Below are positions 1 through 12,800 of a stretch of 58,587 nucleotides of DNA, one piece after another. The DNA lies in NCBI GenBank assembly GCA_934454115.1, contig CAKSFQ010000014.1, positions 1 to 58,587 on the forward strand, written 5' to 3'. The translations under genes and the position numbers were made by a program. The stretch comes from an uncultured Clostridia bacterium. Lineage in GTDB: Bacteria > Bacillota > Clostridia > Monoglobales > Monoglobaceae. The number at the start of each line of letters is the position of its first letter. Position 1 is the first letter of the stretch. The notes below the pieces were generated by a model. The model made no database searches. It was given only the letters and a program-made list of their open reading frames with translations, and was not told where the DNA came from.

Positions 1-171
1 ATTGCGGAGATTGTTTTTCGACTCTTTCCTAATTCCATCGACATTGCAGTTGTTGTTATTCTTGGATTATTTTTTATTAACCTTATCACAGACATTTCTC
101 TTTCTGTGAACTTATCTGTCACCTTTTCTGTTACCTTAAGGGTGACAGAACTTCTGTAGAAGTTTACGGTT
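1..171. other. Left-edge non-coding stretch with two short inverted repeats
   Basis: I see no convincing gene. The stretch lies downstream of the giant SLH protein gene, which reads toward it. Two small inverted repeats are visible: CTGTCACC at 116-123 with GGTGACAG at 141-148, and AACTTC at 149-154 with GAAGTT at 159-164. Neither is followed by a clear T-run on the minus strand, so calling them a terminator would be weak. Confidence 0.35.
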
Positions 172-3100
172 TTACTTGTTTGCTTCTGAAAATCTCTGCA
201 GTATTGCTGCGGTTTCCGCTCTTGTTGCATTATCCTGCGGATTGAGGGTTTTATCTGTCTTGCCTTTGATAAGTCCCATGCCAACGGCATACTGAACGGA
301 AGCTACCGCATATTCGGATATGCTTTCTGCGTCATCGTATGAAAGTATATTTGTATTTTCACCGGCGCTGACGTCATAACCCTTGTGCTGTGCATATCTG
401 TGAATAATTGCCGCTATCTGCTCTCTTGTAATGCTGTCGTCGGGCGCAAATTCCGTTTCGGATATACCCTTTACGATTCCGTTTTTGCTTGCCCATGCAA
501 CTGCATTTGCATAATATGCATTATCCGCAACGTCACTGAATATATTTTCGCCCTCCTGTTTTTCGCCGTCAATTCTATGCAGAATTGTTACAAACATCGC
601 TCTTGTAACGGCTGTCTGAGGCTCAAATTTCGTATCTGATGTACCAAGCATAAACCTGTTTTCAAAAGCGCTCTTTACATATGGATAGAACCAGTCGGAT
701 TCAATAACGTCTGTAAACGGAAGCAGTGATTTCTTTGCGAAAACAACCTTAACTTCGGTATCTTCTTTTACGGATTTTATGGTATAAATCTCGTTTCTGC
801 CGACTGATTTACCGTTTATCAGCATATCTGCCACAGTGTATCCGTCGTCCGGAATTGCTGTGATTGTAACACTGTTTCCACTGTACACCTTGTTTTGCGA
901 AAGCTCAACCCTGCCGTGCTCTGTATCCAAAGCGGTGACAGTGTATACTCTTGCTGAGCCGCCGCCGCTGCTTCTGCTCTGTCCGTCGTTTCGCCAGAAA
1001 TCGGATATTGCCTGCGTAAGCTTTGTGACGCCGTCTGTAAAGTCGCTCTCTGCAGCCTGCGGATTGTTTATAAGAGTTTCAGCCTCATCTATTGCCGTCT
1101 GCAGCGCATTGATTTTGCCTGCCGACGCATTCGGATTATTTGCAATAATCCTCTTTGCTTCTTCGATTTTTTCCGCAAGGTCGGACTTGGAATTGTTTCC
1201 TATGTTTACAACAACGTAATCGGAAAGCCCCTCCGTGCGCGAACCGTTTGAAGTTTCAGCATTCGCTGTTGCAAGCTTTGCTTTAACCGCCGTTTCTCTC
1301 GGAATAAGCGCCGTTATTTTGCCGCCGTTTATCTGTATTGCGCTCTTTTCGTATAAGATACTCCAGTCGATTAAATCCGGATCAATATTAAACGCTTTGC
1401 CGTTTTCGGTAACAGCTGCCACGGTAAGCATTGCAGTCCGGCCGTTTTTGATGTTAATTACTTTTTCTCCGTTTTCATTCGGAGTAATTTCATTGCCGTC
1501 AAGATAAATCTTCAGCGAGTCAAATGAAAATCCGCCTGTCCTTACCGCATAAACTGTCATCTGCGAAACATTGCCCGCCTTGTCTGTTGCAGTGAGCAAA
1601 TGTTCCTTAAACAGTTCAGCTGCGCCGAGTGTTTTTTCTATTTTAAAACTTCCGTTGGACGCTATTGCCACGCCTTCGTCCGCCTCGCTGATTTTTACGC
1701 CGTCAAGCATCAGCTCTGCCGATTTTTCGGTAATTCCCTCAATGGTATATTTGCCGTTTTCATCAGCAATGACCGTATTTGCACCAAAGACCACCGTTAT
1801 GTCATCCGTACCCATTTTTCTGTCAATACTTTTTTGTGAAAGTGACAAAACGGGAGCGGATGAATCAATTGTAAAGCCAAGGTACGAATTTTCAACATCT
1901 GTGATTTCGCTGCCCTTTATGTGGTCTTTTGACGAAGTATATGCCGTGAAGTTAACCACATAATCTCCGTCGTCAAGGTCATCTAACACAAATTTCCAGT
2001 TCTTTCTGAAGTAGGAAAAATCCGCGTCATTCGGATTCGGATCAACACCGAAGGCATAGACCTTACCGCCGTTTAAATCCATTTCCATAAACACATCATT
2101 TTCAAAGACATATTCTATCACAACGTCCTTGACATTTGTGTTAATCTCATTGCCCGAAGTATCGAAATTAACCTTTACTTCCTTGAGCTTAGGCATATCC
2201 GCCACCGGAAGAACAAGTGAATTTGACGAAACGGTTGCAGTTCCGTAGTAATAATGCGTTTTGTACTCTTCGTCCGACTTTTTGTATTCTTCTCTGAGCG
2301 TCTTGATGTTTACATGATAGCTTTTGCCTGCCTCAAGAGCCGCTTCCTTTCCGAATACAAAGTTTGCGCCTTTTTCAAACTGACCGATGTTATTTTCAAG
2401 CGCCGTTCCGTCCTCGGAAACGATTTCCGCGAGATAGTGCGTGTAGTCTGCGTCACCGGGATCGGTAACCTTTACAAAGATTTCACCGTTGCCGCCGTAT
2501 GCGATTTTTACGTCCGAAACCTCTTTGGGAAGATTGCTGTTTTTAAATTTGAATCCCGTGTTGCTTATGGCAAGGCTTATTCCCTCGGTTGTAGTAAGAG
2601 TTATAACCGCATAGTATCTTTCATTCTCGCCTACCGTATCCGGCAGTGAATCCGAAAGAGTTATTTTTTCTGTTGCCGCCGCCGAATTCAATACCACATT
2701 TTCTTTATGAAGAATATTTGTTCCAAGAACATCTCCGTTGTTTTTGCTTGTTTTGATTTTTGAAAGCACGTCTTTGTCCTTTGTGAGATAAACGTCTATT
2801 GTGCCTGTCTTGTCACCCTTTGCGCCGTTTATCTTCCAGCCTGCCGTAACGCTTTGTGTTTTTGTTGCGGGATCCTCTGCATTGAGCTCTATAGTTGTGC
2901 TGTCTTTGTCAAGCTCTGCGATTTCATCGACGCCGTTCATCTTAAATGTCGTGATTTCAAAATCCTTATCGGCTGCATATTTCACCGTCCAGCTGCCGTC
3001 TTTTATCTGCGCTGCATCCGTTACGGTAACATAAATGAAATTGCCGTCCTCTCGGCTCTGCAAAAGCATATTGCCGTTGCCCATTCCGTCATCGGGTGTA

Positions 3101-6100
3101 AGCGTTATAATCCTGCCGTCCGGATTTATAAGTGTAATATCCTCTGCTGACGGCGTTCCGACGCCGGAATAAGGAATTTCAAGAAGAAGTGCGCTCTGAC
3201 CGCTTGCGCCGTCAACCTTGACCTTTGCTTCTTTTTCATTTCCGCCGGCGGATGTATCTGCAAGAGTTACAACCGAAAGCGCGTGAATGTTCGTTCCGTA
3301 GTATGCCGTAACGTCGTCTGCATTTGCAAGCGACACACCTTCAATTTCTTCGCGGCGCGGAGGACTCAGATCGATGTTTTTACCGAATGATACGCTTTCG
3401 CCCCAGTAATAAATCACGCCGAAACGTATACCTATAATTTTGATATTGGCACCGACAAATTCATGCGATACCGCCGCCTCGACTCCGGCAAGCTCTTTTC
3501 CGCCGACAAGCGGAATACTGTCGGGTATGCATATACTTGCAAATATATAACCGTAGAAATAGTTATCCGCAATGGTTACGGTAATACCTCCGGTTATAAG
3601 ACCGTCAATAATGCTTGCGTTTCCGTACAGGTTAAGCTCCCACGGCTCTATCCACCTTGCGCTTATACCTGCCTTTACGTCGATAAGCTTTTCAAGACCT
3701 TTTGTCTTAAGCTTCATATCTCCGGTAAGCGACAGGCCCTCAAGGCTAACCTTTGCGTTAAAATCGCCTGTCAATACGCCTATCGCTTCAAGGCGCGTAA
3801 ACAGAAGTATTGTGAGCGGCGGAAGTTTGTCAAATTCACCGCCGATTGTGTCGGCAAGCCCGTTTATTCCGCCACCGAGACCGGCTATAAAGAGCACCGG
3901 CGGCGCAACGGGAATTTTAAGACCGTCACGGATATAAAATTCTATTTTATCGGGTACGATTACATCTTTGTTTTTAACGTTGACCTGTTTAAATGCAAGA
4001 ATACCCTCGCACTCGATAATTTTAATGTTCAGACCTGCATTTATCTCGTATTCGTTTTCTATCGTGTTGATTTTTACACTTGCGTAAATTCCGGGAGAAT
4101 TTGCAACAAGCGAGCCCAGGACGTCCTTTGGAAGCGCAAGCGAGAAAGCGGCGTCAATGCCGATAAATCCCGTATCGCTTACCTTTACATATCCGTCCTC
4201 AACATCGCCTTTCTCACCGAAAAGCACATTGTCTACCTCTGCCGAAAGCTGACCCTCCGACAGCTTCGTGTCCTTTTGGATTTTGTCACCCGTAGAGGTT
4301 CTTTTCGGCGGATTTTCGTCAAACATGCTTGTCATCTCGCCCGAAATATCCTCCTGGTCGGCAGTAAGACTTTCGTCAAACAGATTGTTAAGCTCTTCGC
4401 CTATATCCTCCTGGTCGGCGGTAAGGTCCGGCTGTTCCTTGTTTTTCGGTGCCTTAATCGGTATGCTTATGCTTCCTCCGAAGCCTATTCCGTAAGTGAC
4501 CAGGCCGTCCGAATCGTCATACCACTGCGAGCTTAAAACACCGTATTTCAAATCTACGGCAAAGCCGCCGAGCGACTGAATCATGGTTGCCGCTCCGTCA
4601 AGAGAAAGATTGAGAGAACGCACTGTTACGCCCTGACCGATTGCGTCTGAAAGGCGTTCCTCGTCAAGAGTATACGCAATGCCTTTGGTCGCCGAGATAC
4701 TCCACTTGCTTCTCCAAACATTTATTGAATTTACAACCTTTAAAAGTCCATCGCCTTCAACCCTGCAGGAAGAGCCTCTTCTGTAAAGTTTAAGCGGTTT
4801 TTCGCCCTCATAGGAAAGCATGTTGTTTATGATGATGTCGCCCGACTGAAAGTCTGCCTGCCAGAAGGTTTCGCCGGTAGCCGCATCCTTCATCTCGCGG
4901 AGGTTGGCGCGGACTGTAAGCAGAATTTCATGCTGCTTTATGGACTCTTTATCTTTGCCGAAGTTGTATTTTACCGTTTTGCCGTCAAGCCTGCCCTTTG
5001 ATGCAAGCTCGCCTTTATAAAAGCTTAAATATTCGCTTTCGTTTCTGAACGTATGGAAATCATACGAACCTGCCTCAGCCCCGTCGGTTGTGCGGACGAG
5101 CGCCGCCATGCCGTAGGATTTAAGCTGATATTTTTTGTCTGCCGATACCTGAAGTTTTTGGTTGCATGTTAAGGATTTGCATTTCAGATTATCCTGCAGA
5201 CGGGTATCGTTTATTTCAAATACGATTTTATAATCACCCACATAAAGCTGTTCTTCGGTTGTGAATGTAAGCGTTTCGCCCGTTTCATCCAAAAACGCAA
5301 TGTTTTTCTTATCAATGGTTACGCTTTCGCCTGTTGTATCATGAACAAGCTTCAGCTCCACGGCCGCGTCGTTTGCCAGTACAGCCTCAAGCGGCTTCAT
5401 TTTTCCCGAAATCGTTACAGCCTTTTCGCCGTCTGTATACACGATTTTGGGATTTATTTTGTTAAACTGGATTTTAGAAACTTCGCCGACAGACGGTAGT
5501 ATAAGACTTCTCTGCGCCGCTGTTTCAAAATCCTCCTGATTGCCGTCCGAGAGCGTCTTTACACCGCTTAACGATACATAAACCGTGCCTGCCGTGAGAT
5601 CGTCCTGGGGAAGCGCTTTAAGGGTATATTTAAGGGTTTTTATCTCTTTGCCCAGACCCACATATTTAATCTGTTCCTCTCCGTCAACAAGTTCAAACTG
5701 TTTATCGTCAACAGTGAGATTTACCACTACATTGCTAAGCTCTGCTGCATTGTCAACGGTATTGTCAATGTTAACGGTAACATTGATTTTGCCGTCGTTT
5801 TTGTATGACTTTTTGTCTGCGGAAAGCTCAACGCGCTCTGCCGTGATGTCAATGCCCATTGCCTCGCCGGTGGTATTTGAAAAGTTACCCACACCGTAGA
5901 GCATTTCCCCGGTAAAGCTTTCGCCGTTTTGCAGGGTATTGTTTTCCCAGTAAATTGCCGCCGCACTGTCCGGCTCGCGGTAGTCATTTGAATAGTTCGT
6001 AAAATCGCAGTACGGGTCGGGTGTGTAGTCGTAGCGTACATTCGCAAGGTTTGCCCAGTGTCCGAGTATAACCTTGCTCGGTCTTGTTCCGCCGTTCCAG

Positions 6101-6786
6101 CCCTGCGCCTGCATCAGAATGTACGAAAGCCTCGTCGGGTTTGTGAGCGAATCCACGCTTCGTATCTGCTGCGGAATAGCGTCCTGCGAAAACTCCGTTT
6201 CGGTAAACGTAGGCTGTATATCTTTGTCAATTACAAAATACGGTGCGTCAATCCTGTTTCCGAGAGCGGTGTCAAGAAGAAGTCTTACGCTGACATCTTC
6301 CTTTTTTCCGCTGTTGTTTTCAACCTTGAATGACAGACCGACATTTCCGGTAGTATTGCTGTCATTGTTGTGGTCAAGAGCCGCAGTGAGAGTCACTGTT
6401 ACGCCCTTTATTGTCCACGGGATTTCTATGAGCCTGTTTTGCTCGCCCACCTTAACCGTGCCGAGTGATGACTCTATACCGAAAAACGAATAGTTCTGCC
6501 CGAAGATATAGTCCTTATCCCCTATCCGCACGGTTATAAAAGATGTTCCGTTGCTGCGCTCCTTATCCTCGGCATATAAAAGAGGAATGTTGTCGTCAAG
6601 CACTTTCTGAGGATTTCCCTCGGCGGTTTCTATCGCGAAACCGCCCGTTTTTTGGTTAAAAGTGAAGCTTAAATACTCGTTTGAAATTTTATACTCGTCC
6701 TCGTCTGCAAATGCAACTCCGGGAAAAACCGAAACAAGAACGGCGAGTATCAGAATATATGATAAAGCTTTCTTAAATACGTTCAT
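172..6786 (-). CDS. Giant secreted S-layer-homology (SLH) protein, 2204 aa
   Basis: Predicted cell-surface protein exported by the Sec pathway and held on the wall by SLH domains, which in this family bind pyruvylated secondary wall polymers. Residues 1-27 form a signal peptide with a likely AFA|D cleavage. The last ~180 residues hold three SLH repeats (about 2023-2072, 2080-2135, 2145-2204) with the usual FxD start and TRA/TRE motifs. Just before them are a helical FIVAR-like segment (about 1868-1934), a Gly/Ser linker and a beta-rich InlB/listeria-type repeat (about 1945-2017). The first ~1850 residues are beta-rich and lack a catalytic motif I recognise. An acidic segment containing LTADQEDI occurs twice in tandem near the middle (DNA about 4310-4430). 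The gene starts only 17 bases after the stop of the other giant gene, behind a GGGGGA ribosome site, so they should be co-transcribed. Function beyond surface display is unknown. Confidence 0.85.
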   Translation of the reverse strand: MNVFKKALSYILILAVLVSVFPGVAFADEDEYKISNEYLSFTFNQKTGGFAIETAEGNPQKVLDDNIPLLYAEDKERSNGTSFITVRIGDKDYIFGQNYSFFGIESSLGTVKVGEQNRLIEIPWTIKGVTVTLTAALDHNNDSNTTGNVGLSFKVENNSGKKEDVSVRLLLDTALGNRIDAPYFVIDKDIQPTFTETEFSQDAIPQQIRSVDSLTNPTRLSYILMQAQGWNGGTRPSKVILGHWANLANVRYDYTPDPYCDFTNYSNDYREPDSAAAIYWENNTLQNGESFTGEMLYGVGNFSNTTGEAMGIDITAERVELSADKKSYKNDGKINVTVNIDNTVDNAAELSNVVVNLTVDDKQFELVDGEEQIKYVGLGKEIKTLKYTLKALPQDDLTAGTVYVSLSGVKTLSDGNQEDFETAAQRSLILPSVGEVSKIQFNKINPKIVYTDGEKAVTISGKMKPLEAVLANDAAVELKLVHDTTGESVTIDKKNIAFLDETGETLTFTTEEQLYVGDYKIVFEINDTRLQDNLKCKSLTCNQKLQVSADKKYQLKSYGMAALVRTTDGAEAGSYDFHTFRNESEYLSFYKGELASKGRLDGKTVKYNFGKDKESIKQHEILLTVRANLREMKDAATGETFWQADFQSGDIIINNMLSYEGEKPLKLYRRGSSCRVEGDGLLKVVNSINVWRSKWSISATKGIAYTLDEERLSDAIGQGVTVRSLNLSLDGAATMIQSLGGFAVDLKYGVLSSQWYDDSDGLVTYGIGFGGSISIPIKAPKNKEQPDLTADQEDIGEELNNLFDESLTADQEDISGEMTSMFDENPPKRTSTGDKIQKDTKLSEGQLSAEVDNVLFGEKGDVEDGYVKVSDTGFIGIDAAFSLALPKDVLGSLVANSPGIYASVKINTIENEYEINAGLNIKIIECEGILAFKQVNVKNKDVIVPDKIEFYIRDGLKIPVAPPVLFIAGLGGGINGLADTIGGEFDKLPPLTILLFTRLEAIGVLTGDFNAKVSLEGLSLTGDMKLKTKGLEKLIDVKAGISARWIEPWELNLYGNASIIDGLITGGITVTIADNYFYGYIFASICIPDSIPLVGGKELAGVEAAVSHEFVGANIKIIGIRFGVIYYWGESVSFGKNIDLSPPRREEIEGVSLANADDVTAYYGTNIHALSVVTLADTSAGGNEKEAKVKVDGASGQSALLLEIPYSGVGTPSAEDITLINPDGRIITLTPDDGMGNGNMLLQSREDGNFIYVTVTDAAQIKDGSWTVKYAADKDFEITTFKMNGVDEIAELDKDSTTIELNAEDPATKTQSVTAGWKINGAKGDKTGTIDVYLTKDKDVLSKIKTSKNNGDVLGTNILHKENVVLNSAAATEKITLSDSLPDTVGENERYYAVITLTTTEGISLAISNTGFKFKNSNLPKEVSDVKIAYGGNGEIFVKVTDPGDADYTHYLAEIVSEDGTALENNIGQFEKGANFVFGKEAALEAGKSYHVNIKTLREEYKKSDEEYKTHYYYGTATVSSNSLVLPVADMPKLKEVKVNFDTSGNEINTNVKDVVIEYVFENDVFMEMDLNGGKVYAFGVDPNPNDADFSYFRKNWKFVLDDLDDGDYVVNFTAYTSSKDHIKGSEITDVENSYLGFTIDSSAPVLSLSQKSIDRKMGTDDITVVFGANTVIADENGKYTIEGITEKSAELMLDGVKISEADEGVAIASNGSFKIEKTLGAAELFKEHLLTATDKAGNVSQMTVYAVRTGGFSFDSLKIYLDGNEITPNENGEKVINIKNGRTAMLTVAAVTENGKAFNIDPDLIDWSILYEKSAIQINGGKITALIPRETAVKAKLATANAETSNGSRTEGLSDYVVVNIGNNSKSDLAEKIEEAKRIIANNPNASAGKINALQTAIDEAETLINNPQAAESDFTDGVTKLTQAISDFWRNDGQSRSSGGGSARVYTVTALDTEHGRVELSQNKVYSGNSVTITAIPDDGYTVADMLINGKSVGRNEIYTIKSVKEDTEVKVVFAKKSLLPFTDVIESDWFYPYVKSAFENRFMLGTSDTKFEPQTAVTRAMFVTILHRIDGEKQEGENIFSDVADNAYYANAVAWASKNGIVKGISETEFAPDDSITREQIAAIIHRYAQHKGYDVSAGENTNILSYDDAESISEYAVASVQYAVGMGLIKGKTDKTLNPQDNATRAETAAILQRFSEANK

Positions 6787-6803
6787 TCTTTTTCATTCCC
6801 CCT

Positions 6804-9800
6804 TTAATTACTCAGATATACGCAAAGTGTAAAGTAATCGCGCTTGTCGGTCTGAACATAGAAGGTATACCAGCCTTCGGAAAGGTCCGGAACCTCAAAA
6901 TCGCCGTTTTCGTTTTTACTTACCATTATGCCGTCTTTTTTCATCTGTCCCATTGTTTTAACGCCACTTTGGTACCTTACATATGCTGTTCCGGCAAAGT
7001 TTGTAAGCGATATTTTTATACTGCTGCCGATAACTTCGCTTCGTCCGGCAAAGTCCGGAAGCGAGCCGTTTACAAATGCGACCGTATCATTAATGCCCAC
7101 AAGACGGATTGTTCTCTTTGCAGTCATTGTGTTATGAGCCGAATCCGTTACCTTGTAGGTAACTGTATACGGTTTGCTTGAGTCAAATTTGTTTTGGCTC
7201 AAATCGCTTGCATTAAATCCGCCCCAGTCTATCTCTACATTTTCGGTAAGGTCTGTCTTTTTGCCGTTAAACACATCATATGCCTTATATGCAGTGTACT
7301 TGCCGTCCTTTACATATTTGAGCATGCTTATGTCATAGTCGGAGTTCATTTTTGGATTCTCATAAAATACCAATTCCGCCCCCAGTTCCGAAAGGTCTAT
7401 TACAGGTGCGGTCTTGTCGATAATCTCAATATCGACGCCGTAGCTTGCCGTAAGCCCGTTTTTCTTTTCCGTGTTGAAAATAAACAGTCCGTTCCGGTCG
7501 TAAACCTTTTCCTTTACCTTGTCATAACCGTCATTGCTGCCGATAAGACGCGTATCGTCATCGGTTTCGACAGTCACCGTAACGTCTTTGTTTGTAATCT
7601 TGTGTATATCCGAGCCTACGATATAGCCTGCCGTACCGTCAACGGGAGTTTTCTGCCCGTTTGCGGTTTTTGTAACCCAGTTTTCGCCGTCAAACTCGTC
7701 ATAATCATAGCTCCATTTTACACTTGTGATTTTCGGAGCCTTTTTGTCTATACCGTCAATGTTGATTGAAACGAAAGACGACAAACCTTCTTTGTCATGA
7801 ACCTTAAAGGTATAGTTGCCGTTTTCGTAGAATGTGTAGCTGTTTTTATTCCCGTCCTCATCCGCAACCGGCTTTGTTATACCGCCGTAAGTTACGAATA
7901 TGTCGGATTCTTTTCTTTGCAGATCCATTGCGCTTGTCAGAACGTCAACCTTATCAAAGGTTACCGAAACAACCGACGGGTCTGTGGTTGTATCATATAC
8001 CGGTTCGAGAACAGGAGGAGTTTTGTCAATATTTTTTACTGCCACAATAAGCGGATTATCACTGTTTGAATTGCCGTAATCGTCCTCATAGCAAACTCCG
8101 ACAGTTCCCGATTTTGTAAACGTTATGACAGATGTGTTGTAATTTACGCTGTAATCCGCCGCCGTAAGCGGTGCGACAGGTTCAATGTTTACAATCTTTA
8201 CATTCGGTTTTGAAAAGCTTACGGTTGCGTTTACCGGACGCGAGGTATATTCCTCCGTGCTGTAGGTAACTGTCGCCTCAGGTATAACAGTGTTGATGTT
8301 TTTCATGTTAAAGCTTTTTACCGTTTTGTTTGCAACCTTGTCAAAAAGCGTTATGCTGTATGTGCCGTTTTGAGAAATATCGCCTTTGTATACCGCATAT
8401 TTTACTTTTTCCGTTCCCTCGGCGCCGAGCTCATATTCTTCAACCTTAGTAAGTGTAACTTCATCCGCTCCGCTTGTAAGCTTAACTGTTCCTATTCCGC
8501 TTTTTGCGTCCGAAACGGTAACGGTAACCTCAACGGGTTTATTTGTCTTTGATGTTGTCGAAAGCTTGTAATCAACTGTACCCGGTTCGTTGTCGAAATT
8601 TTTGAGCGAAACGTTAACGTCTGCGCGATAGTTGTACTTATCTTTGAGATTGAAGGTAAACTCATTTTGGTAGCTGTTTAATATCTTCTCATTGCTTCTG
8701 TTGTTGTTTGTAACCGCAAGCGCTCTTTCTTCTCCGCGGCTTCCTTCCGGAATCTCTATTACCGCTTTTGCATTTTTGTGATATGTATTTTCAATGTCGG
8801 TAAATTCTTCCCAGCTGCCTTCGGAATTTTCAAAGAAGTATTTGACATTGTAGTCCTTACCTTCTTCTATAGGCATTTTGTAAATTATGCCGACTGTCGA
8901 AAGTCCGCTCTCGCTTCCGCCGCCATCGCCTCCGGCTCTGAAATAGATGCCGGGGTATGCATCTGCGCCGCAGGTGTTTGTAAATATTCCCGCATTCTTT
9001 AGCGAATAAGCGTCGGTGAAGGTATAGGTAAGTGTTTTTTCGCCGTATATGTCGCCGTCGCCGAAGTATTCAATCTTGACGGGAATAGGTTTTGCCGCTA
9101 AAACAGGTGCTCCGTCTTCTTCGTCATATTCTTCAACGCCGCCCATATGCTTGTTTCCGTCCCAGCTCCAGTATTCTGTGGGATTTCCGTCTTCATCCGT
9201 CATAGGAACGTAAACCTCTTCATAACCGCCGTCGGGCGTCGTATACACCACTGCCAGTATCTTGCCTATGCCCGATTCCTTATCCTGCGCACGGAGTGTA
9301 TATGTTACATCTCCGGGCGTGGGATGCGGTACGAGCGCGGTATAAAATTCGCCGTTTCCGTAATCAACCGTTTCATAGGTTAAGACCTCCGGAGTAACCG
9401 ACCATTTAATGATCGGAGCGTCATTGTCAATACCGCTTAAAACAACGCTTCTTTCCGCCACCTGACCGGGGTCGCTGATGTCTGCATTTCTCTGGAACGC
9501 ACGAACGTTTATGATACGCTCGGTAACGTCCGAAAGCCTGTAATGTCCGCTGCCGTCGTCGATTTCGATAGGTTTCAGACTATACACAAGCTTCGTATAA
9601 CCCTTTATTTCGCCATTATCATACGGATTGTCCTCCGACGGTTCTCTTGAGTAAACCGCATAATCTTTTGACGAATATTCGCTGAATATAAGACCGTTTG
9701 TGTACCATGCTTCAATAATGCTTGTTTCTTCGGGCAGATACAGTGTATTTCCGTCGCCGCCGTCTGCCTCGACTATTACATAATAGTCATCGCTTGACTG

Positions 9801-12800
9801 TGCGATTTCAGCACATATTTCTTCGTTTTTTACCGGGATATAATTGTAAGTGTACGGATCCGGCCATTCCTTAAAGTAAACCCCTGCTTTGATATCGCTC
9901 TGTGCATTGAATGTAACATCGCTGACTTCGGCTGTGAGGTGTTTCGTTCTGCCAAGATCATCTGCGGTGTATAAGTCGTAAACCTTGTTTTCTCCTGCCG
10001 AGAATGTGTATTTGTCGGAATACGACAAAGCATATTTTTTCGCAAGCTCAAAGTTTGCCGCTTCAACCTTTTCGGCTGCGGAAAGAGTTTTCCAGATATC
10101 TTCGTCGATTTCAAGAGTGTTGTTTTTGACAACATCACTGTTTTCATCCACTATTTTATCCTGCGGAAGTGTGTAGACGGGAACGTTGTAGCTTACGCGT
10201 GCAACCGTTCTTGCCGCGGTTTCCTTAGGACTCACCGTTGTCACTGCGGTAAGCTCTGCGTCCTGAGAAACAAGCGGTGTTTCAAATATAACGTCATTAG
10301 TGTTTCCGAGGCTGTCCGAGGAACGTACGCCGAGGTAACGTGTATCGGTAATTCCCGAAATCTCTACATTATATATCATGTTGTATTCGCCGTCCCATTC
10401 GCCATCCTCGGTGCGTGCCTGCGTAACCTTATAGAAATCGCCGTCCGGAAGATTTTCTTTGAAATACTCCTTCGGGATATTTCCGCCGGATACTTTATCC
10501 TGCGGAATAAACGCGAATTTTACGGTTTCGGGCAATACTCCGCTGATTTTAACCGTTGCCAGAGCGTCTTTTCTCTCGCCCGACATTCTTTCCGAAGAAG
10601 TAATTTCCACTTCGGGAGCTTCCACGTCAATTCCCCTGATAACAGGCTTGATATAGGTCTTGTTGCCCGCTTTGTCCGATACGGTTATCAGAGTATCCCC
10701 GCCGGTGTTCTTCAAAGCGGTGATGTCAAACGCGCCGTTTGCAAATTCACCAATTTTGATTGTATCGTCATTGCATACCGCAGTAACGCCTGCTCCGAGA
10801 TTGTCGCTCACATATATTTTGCCCGATATGCTCTCGGTTGTGTGAATATCGTTTATAACGAGCGTTGCGTCAGGTGCGCTGCTGTCGTAATAAAATACGA
10901 TTTCATCATTTTTAACCGTGGTCAGGTCTATCTTTGTCTTATCTGCGTCTTCGTGACATATTGCAGTCTGCACAAATATTGTGTTTTCTCCGTCCGTAAG
11001 CGCAATTTCCGGTGCGTCAACGGTTAAGTTGGCAGTAAGTGTATTTCCGTTTGATTTTACAGCGCCTGCCTTTAGCCATTCGCCGTATTCGCCCGCCGTT
11101 GTGCTTACACTGTAGTACAATGCCTGATTTCCGGCAGCGGACGAATTTGCAAAATCCTCGGTAATGTCAAAATCAAGCTTGATTTTGCCGTCGGATATGA
11201 GCGCTCTGCCGTTGTGCCTGATGCTGCTTGACACATCCACCGTGCCTGTCGGCTTGCTGTTTCTTATAAAGAACGGTTTGGAAATTTCTGTCGCGGAAAG
11301 TCCGTTTGTGTCGGTTGCCGTGACTTTAAGTGCATAAGCGCCGCCGGCAATATCCGAAATGTTCACATTCTGCGAAAGTATGCCATTTGCAATGCTGAGC
11401 GCGGTTTCTCCTCTGCCCTCAATATCCCTTCCGTCGGGAGTTACAATCTTTGCCGTTGCCGACACGATGTCAGACATATCCGTTGCATAAACGGTCACCG
11501 TCTGACTTGACTTATAAGTGTCGCCTCCGGCGGGTGTGACATTTATTACAGGTCCTTCATTGTCGAAAGCATAGCTTACCGGAACACACGGTATGCTTTT
11601 GCCGGACGGAGGTACGATTATACATTCAAGAATGTACGTTCCGTTTAAGTTTTTGGTAGCCTCGTCTTTTGCCGTTTCGATAATTCCGTTGTACAGCTTA
11701 TCTTTGACTATGTAATTTTCTTTCATTTTTCCCGTTGCTTCGTCTTTTACATAATTTTTCCAACTGTAGTAAACCTTGTTGTTTCCGTTTGTTGTAACGG
11801 AAATGTCATACGATGAACGCGGCTTGGCGGGGTTTTTCGGTGTTATGTCATATGCAGTGTCTTCATTGTTTATATTTATATCCTCTACAGAGATATTTGT
11901 TTTGTTGCCTGCTTCATCAACCGCAAAGTATACAAGATGTCCTATAAAGGTCTGTCCTTTTTCAACCTCCAGATACGCAGCGGCGGTTTTGCCGTTTTCG
12001 GTATCTTTCTGCTCTATATATGCCCATTTGTCAAGCGTAGTGTCCATATCTCCGCTTGTCAGACTTCCCGAACCGTCATATTCGGGAATATCGGCAATGT
12101 TCTTTTTGGTAAACATATAATAAAGTCTGCCGGTTCCCGACGCGTCTGAAATTTTCACGTTATATATATTGCCTTTTTTGCCGTCAATCTTTGGATTGGC
12201 TTTTTCCGTAACCGTCACTTCGGGAGCCTTATTGTCAAGCTTTATTCCCTTATACACGGTTTTGAGCTGATTCCCTGCATAATCGTACCCCGAAAAAACG
12301 AGGTCAAAATTGCCCTCTACCTTGTCGCGGAGCGCCAAAGTGATTTTCTGTGACAGACTTTTAAGCGCAGGCACCTTCTGCATTGATGATGCTGTGCCGG
12401 GGTTCTGCTCCGTATAGTTAAATCTGTAAATTGCCGGTGCGTTGGTACCGTCGCTGAGGTTCATATCCAAAAGACCCCGTGTGAGTCCGCTTGCAGTTTG
12501 CGAATAAATATCTTCACTCGGCACGGCGGATAACGTAACCGTTTTGTTCCATTTGTTCAAATCAGTACCGTCTGCCGGAGATACTGCAACGGTCGGGTTT
12601 TGCGAGTCGATTTTGTGAGTCGACATAAGGTAACCGCCGATTGACCGGTTAGAAAATCCCGGAATGTTGTAGTTTTCGTCCCACATTATGAGTTCTTCTT
12701 CTTCTCCGGTATACGACGTATACCTCAGCCTTGCTTTTTCAAACATAAGCACCACGCCGGCATTTTGCGAATCCAATCCCTCGGTATACGGAAATTCAAG

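Noticed and set aside
4310..4430. Tandem repeat in the SLH protein as a possible recombination hotspot
   Set aside because: Only two copies that have already diverged; listed in the gene entry but not strong enough for a separate finding.
3463..4536. 357-codon open frame on the plus strand
   Set aside because: It lies antisense within the SLH protein gene, has no ribosome site or recognisable domain, and its Cys/Arg/Tyr-rich composition is typical of a shadow frame.
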